Source: Bacteroidota bacterium
Lineage (GTDB): Bacteria; Bacteroidota; Bacteroidia; B-17B0; Aurantibacillaceae
Direction of reading: 5' to 3'
Length of the DNA: 64,000 nt
Assembly: GCA_017303905.1 (NCBI GenBank)
Contig: JAFLBH010000001.1
Span: 434,001 to 498,000 of the forward strand
In this document: one piece after another, positions 61,808 to 64,000 of the stretch
Position numbering within the stretch: position 1 is the first letter of the stretch
How the letters are laid out: each line of letters opens with the position of its first letter
The notes under the pieces: generated by a model
Told to the model about the DNA's origin: nothing
Databases searched by the model: none
The model's input: the letters and a program-made list of their open reading frames with translations, nothing else
Made by a program: the position numbers and the translations under genes

Positions 61808-62410
61808 TTAGTGTTTGTCTTTTAATTGTTTTTTACCATCCCAAAGCGTGTTATGTTTTGTTCCGGCAATTTTTTTGAATTCCGCTACTTCTAAGGTTTG
61901 ACGTTTGCTTACATCAATACGCTTATCTGTTTTCTCAACTAATTTATCTTTACCATACACAAAATCTTCACGCTCATATTCTGCATCTACAATTCTGTCG
62001 GTTAAGAAAATGGCTTCTTTCGGACAAGCTTCTTCGCATAATCCGCAGAAGATACAACGCAACATATTAATCTCATATGTTTTCGCGTATTTCTCTTCTC
62101 TGTATAAATGCTCTTCTCCCTTTTTTCTTTCAGCGCTTTCCATGGTAATGGCTTCTGCGGGACAAGCTACGGCACATAAACCGCAAGCCGTACAACGCTC
62201 TGCTCCGTTTTCATCACGCTTTAAAACGTGTTGTCCGCGGTACACAGGTGCCATCGGTCGTGTTTGCTCCGGATATTTTGTTGTAGGTGTTTTCTTAAAC
62301 AAGTGGCTTGCTGTAATTAGCATACCTTTAGCTACCGCAGGAAGATATAATCTTTCCATGAAGTTTTGTTCCTTGTTCGATACTACTTTGCTTCTGTTTG
62401 TCAGTTGCAT
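61808..62410 (-). CDS. nuoI: NADH-quinone oxidoreductase subunit I
   Basis: Peripheral iron-sulfur subunit of complex I with two [4Fe-4S] clusters (N6a, N6b). Both cluster motifs are visible: CTACGLCAVACP and CIFCGLCEEACP. The N-terminal part has an amphipathic helix (LPAVAKGMLITASHLFKK) that contacts the membrane arm. An ATG at 62359 (MERLYLP) is a possible alternative start. A 99-nt gap separates it from nuoH. Confidence 0.95.
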   Translation of the reverse strand: MQLTNRSKVVSNKEQNFMERLYLPAVAKGMLITASHLFKKTPTTKYPEQTRPMAPVYRGQHVLKRDENGAERCTACGLCAVACPAEAITMESAERKKGEEHLYREEKYAKTYEINMLRCIFCGLCEEACPKEAIFLTDRIVDAEYEREDFVYGKDKLVEKTDKRIDVSKRQTLEVAEFKKIAGTKHNTLWDGKKQLKDKH

Positions 62411-62509
62411 ATTATGTTATTTAAAGATGGAAAGAATAGAAATTCCGATGATGACATAAAGCTCAGCGGCCTCTAAAACTCCAACTATTATTTTTACTAT
62501 CTGTTTCAA

Positions 62510-63565
62510 TTATATATGAATGTTTCCTCTTAAATATTCTACCACCACTGTAATCGCTAAGTTTAATAACGATAACGGTAGTAATGTTTTCCAACCTAAA
62601 TTCATTAATTGGTCATAGCGGAAACGTGGTAAAGTCCAACGCACCCACATGAACACACAAATGAAAATGAAAATTTTAGTGAAGTAAGCGCCAAATCCAA
62701 TTAATGAAATTATCCAGCTACCTTCTTGTAATCCCATAGCATCATAAAGCTCCTGAGCAAAAGGGAAATTATATCCTCCAAAATAAAAGCCGGCCATAAT
62801 CGCTGATGAAATAAACATGTTGATGTATTCCGCGAATAAGAACAATCCTAACTTCATGGAAGAATACTCAGTATGATAACCACCCACTAATTCGCTTTCA
62901 CACTCCGGTAAATCAAATGGCGCGCGATTTGTTTCTGCTAAAGCACAAACGAAGAAGATTAGAAAACCTAATGGCTGATAAACAACATTAGCAAGGCCCG
63001 CATCTTGTTGCGCAATTATTTCACGAATACTTAAAGTACCACCTGCTGTAATAATTAAAGCAATGATTGAAATCCCCATCGCGATTTCATAACTGATCAT
63101 TTGCGATGACGCACGGATAGCGCCAAGTAACGCATACTTGTTGTTGGATGCCCAACCGCCAATCATGATACCGTATACGCCAATGGAAACAACACCTAAT
63201 AAATACAATACACCAATGTTAATGTCGGTAATTTGTAAAGAGTAAGTTTGTCCGCCAATGTTTACATCCTTTGCCCAAGGAATTACTGTACCCGTCATGA
63301 GTGCGGTTAACATAAATAAACTCGGACCAAGAATAAACAAGAAACGATTCGACACGTTCGGAATAATTTCTTCTTTAAAAAACATTTTTCCACCGTCGGC
63401 TAAGGGCTGTAACAATCCCCATGGTCCCGCCTTATCCGGACCAACACGGTCTTGTAAAAACGCCGCGAATTTTCTTTCCCATAATGTTGCATAAGCTGCT
63501 ACTCCTAATGAAAGAAGAAAAACAACTAAGCAAATAATGGCTTTATAAATTATAAAACTTATCAT
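62510..63565 (-). CDS. nuoH: NADH-quinone oxidoreductase subunit H
   Basis: Membrane subunit that shapes the quinone site of complex I. Diagnostic stretches are WERKFAAFLQDRVGPDKAGPWGLLQPLADGGKMFFKEE, GGWASNNKYALLGAIRASSQMISYE, and ETNRAPFDLPECESELVGGYHTEYSSM. 351 residues and eight helices are normal. It begins 2 nt after nuoG. Confidence 0.97.
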   Translation of the reverse strand: MISFIIYKAIICLVVFLLSLGVAAYATLWERKFAAFLQDRVGPDKAGPWGLLQPLADGGKMFFKEEIIPNVSNRFLFILGPSLFMLTALMTGTVIPWAKDVNIGGQTYSLQITDINIGVLYLLGVVSIGVYGIMIGGWASNNKYALLGAIRASSQMISYEIAMGISIIALIITAGGTLSIREIIAQQDAGLANVVYQPLGFLIFFVCALAETNRAPFDLPECESELVGGYHTEYSSMKLGLFLFAEYINMFISSAIMAGFYFGGYNFPFAQELYDAMGLQEGSWIISLIGFGAYFTKIFIFICVFMWVRWTLPRFRYDQLMNLGWKTLLPLSLLNLAITVVVEYLRGNIHI

Positions 63566-63567
63566 AA

Positions 63568-64000
63568 TTAAGGTCGTTTATTAATATCCATAAATCCTAA
63601 AGCCTTTTGTTGCTTTAAGGCCTGTACTTTTAACTCGTTTAAGTGCTCGTAATGATTTTGAGAAATTACCGACTGACGGCTAATTGGGCTAGGGCCCTCA
63701 ATTGTCCAATCTGATTTTTTCTTGTGATCGTAACGACACGAGTTGCAAATGAAATCTTCTACTTCGTCCCACTGATCTTTACGCGCTGTCACACGCAACA
63801 CTTCTTCTCCTTTTAACCAAACACGGGTTTTGCCGCAACACTTATCGCACTTACGGTGAGCATCCACAGGCTTTGTAAACCATACACGGCTTTTGAAACG
63901 GAAAGTTCTGTCAGTTAAAGCACCAACGGGACAAACATCAATTACGTTTCCTGAAAAATCGTTATTGATGGCTTTTTCAATGTATGTAGAAATTTCTGCA
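63568..64000 (-). CDS. nuoG: NADH-quinone oxidoreductase subunit G, short form (partial, 5' end outside window)
   Basis: The minus-strand frame stays open to the window edge. The visible 143 residues contain the N-terminal-domain iron-sulfur motifs of NuoG: NVIDVCPVGALTDRTFRFKSRVW, then CDKCCGKTRVW and CNSCRYD. The protein ends about 120 residues after CPVGAL, at DINKRP, directly before nuoH. The large molybdopterin-type C-terminal domain of proteobacterial NuoG is therefore missing, as in other Bacteroidota that encode a short NuoG of around 330 residues. Confidence 0.9.
   Translation of the reverse strand, partial: AEISTYIEKAINNDFSGNVIDVCPVGALTDRTFRFKSRVWFTKPVDAHRKCDKCCGKTRVWLKGEEVLRVTARKDQWDEVEDFICNSCRYDHKKKSDWTIEGPSPISRQSVISQNHYEHLNELKVQALKQQKALGFMDINKRP

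Noticed and set aside
1..64000. CRISPR arrays, insertion sequences, prophage, integrons
   Set aside because: No regularly spaced direct repeats, transposase, integrase or phage structural gene was found.

Overview
The window reads as chromosomal DNA of a free-living, low-GC Bacteroidota bacterium. The evidence is type IX secretion (T9SS) C-terminal sorting domains on several exported proteins, TonB-dependent receptors, DUF5606, promoters of the Bacteroidota type (TTTG/TTG, about 19 nt, TAnnTTTG), little sign of Shine-Dalgarno sequences, and a minus-strand nuo operon. I see no insertion sequence, prophage, CRISPR array, rRNA or tRNA.

Layout. 1-8350: the end of an unidentified gene, a Cache/HAMP/SpoIIE phosphatase, a TPM-domain protein, a large beta-propeller/caspase-like protein and a His/Tyr-rich exported protein. 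8347-17790: a metal-uptake region. A TonB receptor diverges from a DtxR-family regulator across a perfect 16-bp palindrome. It is followed by a four-gene minus-strand operon, DUF4856 lipoprotein > imelysin-like lipoprotein > HTTM membrane protein > FecA-like TonB receptor, whose promoter carries more palindromes. 17793-28430: a TetA-like MFS transporter, an M1 peptidase, a T9SS cargo protein, ybeY, serS, rpmA, rplU, gmk, DUF5606 and an HTH protein. 28632-30771: a compact plus-strand cassette of an OMPLA-like outer-membrane protein, three small exported or membrane proteins (one of 54 codons) and an XRE-type regulator.

30859-37843: an MtfA-like peptidase, Xaa-Pro aminopeptidase, a T9SS protein, a 557-bp non-coding stretch, a methyltransferase and mnmG. 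Three parS-like ParB sites lie within 951 bp here (34892-35842), which suggests that the replication origin is not far away. 37955-48258: a choice-of-anchor-L/OmpA/T9SS hybrid, an operon of a MORN-like protein, a multi-PAS histidine kinase and a LytTR response regulator, nadA, an AT-rich gap, rpiB and a thioredoxin-fold protein. 48259-56097: a purple-acid-phosphatase-like T9SS protein, a B12-binding radical SAM protein, a coiled-coil exported protein, a P-type ATPase and a tandem OmpA-domain protein. 56163-64000: nuoN, M, L, K, J, I, H and the 3' part of a short nuoG, all on the minus strand and ending in a clear terminator.

The observations most worth following up are the parS cluster, the DtxR-family regulator with substituted metal ligands plus a C-terminal Cys cluster and its operator, the imelysin/HTTM operon with its operator-like repeats, and the 28.6-30.8 kb cassette. 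All functional statements rest on reading motifs by eye; no database search was run.
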